Positions 63,271 through 64,000 of a DNA stretch of 64,000 bases are shown in pieces. Origin of the DNA: Gluconacetobacter sacchari (GTDB lineage Bacteria > Pseudomonadota > Alphaproteobacteria > Acetobacterales > Acetobacteraceae); the NCBI RefSeq assembly GCF_014174255.1, contig NZ_JABEQJ010000008.1, positions 62,001 to 126,000 on the forward strand, read 5' to 3'. Position 1 is the first letter of the stretch. Each line of letters starts with the position of its first letter. The notes below the pieces were generated by a model. The model made no database searches. It was not told the DNA's origin and was given only the letters and a program-made list of their open reading frames with translations. A program made the position numbers and the translations under genes.

Positions 63271-64000
63271 TCAGGCCTCCGGCAGGCCCGCCAGTTCGCG
63301 CCAGCCGGGTTCGTCGAGCGTGTCGAGGCCCAGTTCGGCGGCCTTGCGGGCCTTGGAGCCGGCGTCGGTGCCCAGGACGACCAGGTCGGTCTTTTTCGAG
63401 ACGCTGTCGGTGACGCGGGCGCCGAGGCGTTCGGCGATCGCCTTGGCTTCGGGGCGGGTCATCGTGGTCAGCGTGCCGGTGAAGACGATGGTCTTGCCGG
63501 ATAGGGTGCCTTCGGTCCGGGGTTCCTCGTCCTCGATCGTCGTCAGCATCGCCGTCAGGTCGTCGAGGGTGGCGAGGTTGTGTTTTTCCAGGAAGAAGGC
63601 CGCGAGTTCGTCGGCGATCGTGGTGCCGATGCCGGTGATCGAGCCCAGGGCCAATCGGGCGTCGGAGCCGATGGTGGTGGCGGCCAGCATCTGTTCGCGC
63701 CAGTTGGCGTACGAGCCGTAATGGCGGGCCAGCAGGCGGGCGTTGCTGGAGCCGATGCGCCGGATGCCCAGCGCGTAGATGAAGCGGGCCAGGGGGATGG
63801 TCTGGCGGGCGTGGATCGCGGCGGTGAGGTTGCGGGCGGAGAGGTCGCCCCAGCCTTCGCGCTTGGCGATGGCTTCTTCATGGTCCGGCAGGCGGAAGAT
63901 GTCGGCCGGGGTTTTCAGCAAGCCGTCCGTGTGGAATTCGGTGATCGTGCGTTCGCCCAATCCGTCGATGTCGAAGGCGTCGCGCGAGACGAAATGGATC
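63271..64000 (-). CDS. ligA: NAD-dependent DNA ligase, C-terminal part
   Basis: The visible end reads [18 protein letters not shown] (start of the HhH region), then [23 protein letters not shown]-type helix-hairpin-helix repeats. A BRCT domain follows ([57 protein letters not shown]). LigA seals nicks during replication and repair. The adenylation and OB domains lie beyond the right edge. The stop is 17 bp from the start of the protease gene, on the same strand. Confidence 0.95.
   Translation of the reverse strand, partial: IHFVSRDAFDIDGLGERTITEFHTDGLLKTPADIFRLPDHEEAIAKREGWGDLSARNLTAAIHARQTIPLARFIYALGIRRIGSSNARLLARHYGSYANWREQMLAATTIGSDARLALGSITGIGTTIADELAAFFLEKHNLATLDDLTAMLTTIEDEEPRTEGTLSGKTIVFTGTLTTMTRPEAKAIAERLGARVTDSVSKKTDLVVLGTDAGSKARKAAELGLDTLDEPGWRELAGLPEA

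Overview
The window is high-GC alphaproteobacterial DNA. Its gene content fits an acetic acid bacterium (Acetobacteraceae, Gluconacetobacter-like): a split AarC-type CoA-transferase, NodT-type RND efflux, many TonB/LysR/GST genes and heavy GC third-position use. The genus is an inference. The left 8.98 kb is the repressor-side end of a Mu-like transposable prophage. Bases 8983-64000 are host chromosome and end inside ligA.

Prophage (1-8982). A leftward early operon runs from a Ner-like regulator (7190) through a ParB-domain protein, an XRE regulator, small proteins, the DDE transposase (MuA), the AAA+ target-selection ATPase (MuB), small accessory proteins and DUF3164 at the window edge. Most neighbouring genes overlap by ATGA or TGATG. 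A LexA-like S24 repressor and two small genes are read the other way, toward the phage end. TTGTCGGTT repeats mark operators at the repressor and recur near the phage terminus. The terminus (best placed at 8982) interrupts a TonB-dependent receptor gene whose last 120 codons remain.

Host region, left to right. A 1-Cys peroxiredoxin, cysE, a phytanoyl-CoA dioxygenase-like gene and a DUF1348 gene come first. A likely uptake and hydrolysis locus follows (P1 peptidase, amidase, TonB receptor, LysR regulator, DUF3311 plus sodium:solute symporter). Next are a MaoC-phosphotransacylase fusion and ddl. A sulfide/persulfide oxidation locus (TauE exporter, DUF442-SQR fusion, persulfide dioxygenase, divergent peroxiredoxin and ArsR) is followed by an RND efflux operon with a divergent AraC regulator. 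Then come two glutathione transferases, TetR, LysE, tRNA-Asn, a NitT/TauT-type binding protein, and gabD with IclR. An acyl-CoA locus (TetR, acyl-CoA dehydrogenase, thiolase, CoA-transferase, thioesterase) has two members with internal deletions.

The most interesting locus is 48.3-56.1 kb. It holds a BMP-family (purine-nucleoside-type) ABC importer, a nicotinamidase, a mononuclear-iron oxygenase with no Rieske cluster, a separate Rieske protein with no mononuclear iron site, and a GST-like protein. This parts list matches NdmC/NdmD(Rieske)/NdmE of bacterial methylxanthine N-demethylation, rearranged around an importer. It suggests an uptake-plus-oxidation system for an N-methylated heterocycle.

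The window ends with a CNNM/CorC protein, a GH39 glycosidase, two Gfo/Idh/MocA oxidoreductases, a frameshifted aspartyl protease and ligA. Three apparent frameshifts sit in G-runs or a GC-repeat, so read quality at those points matters for interpretation.
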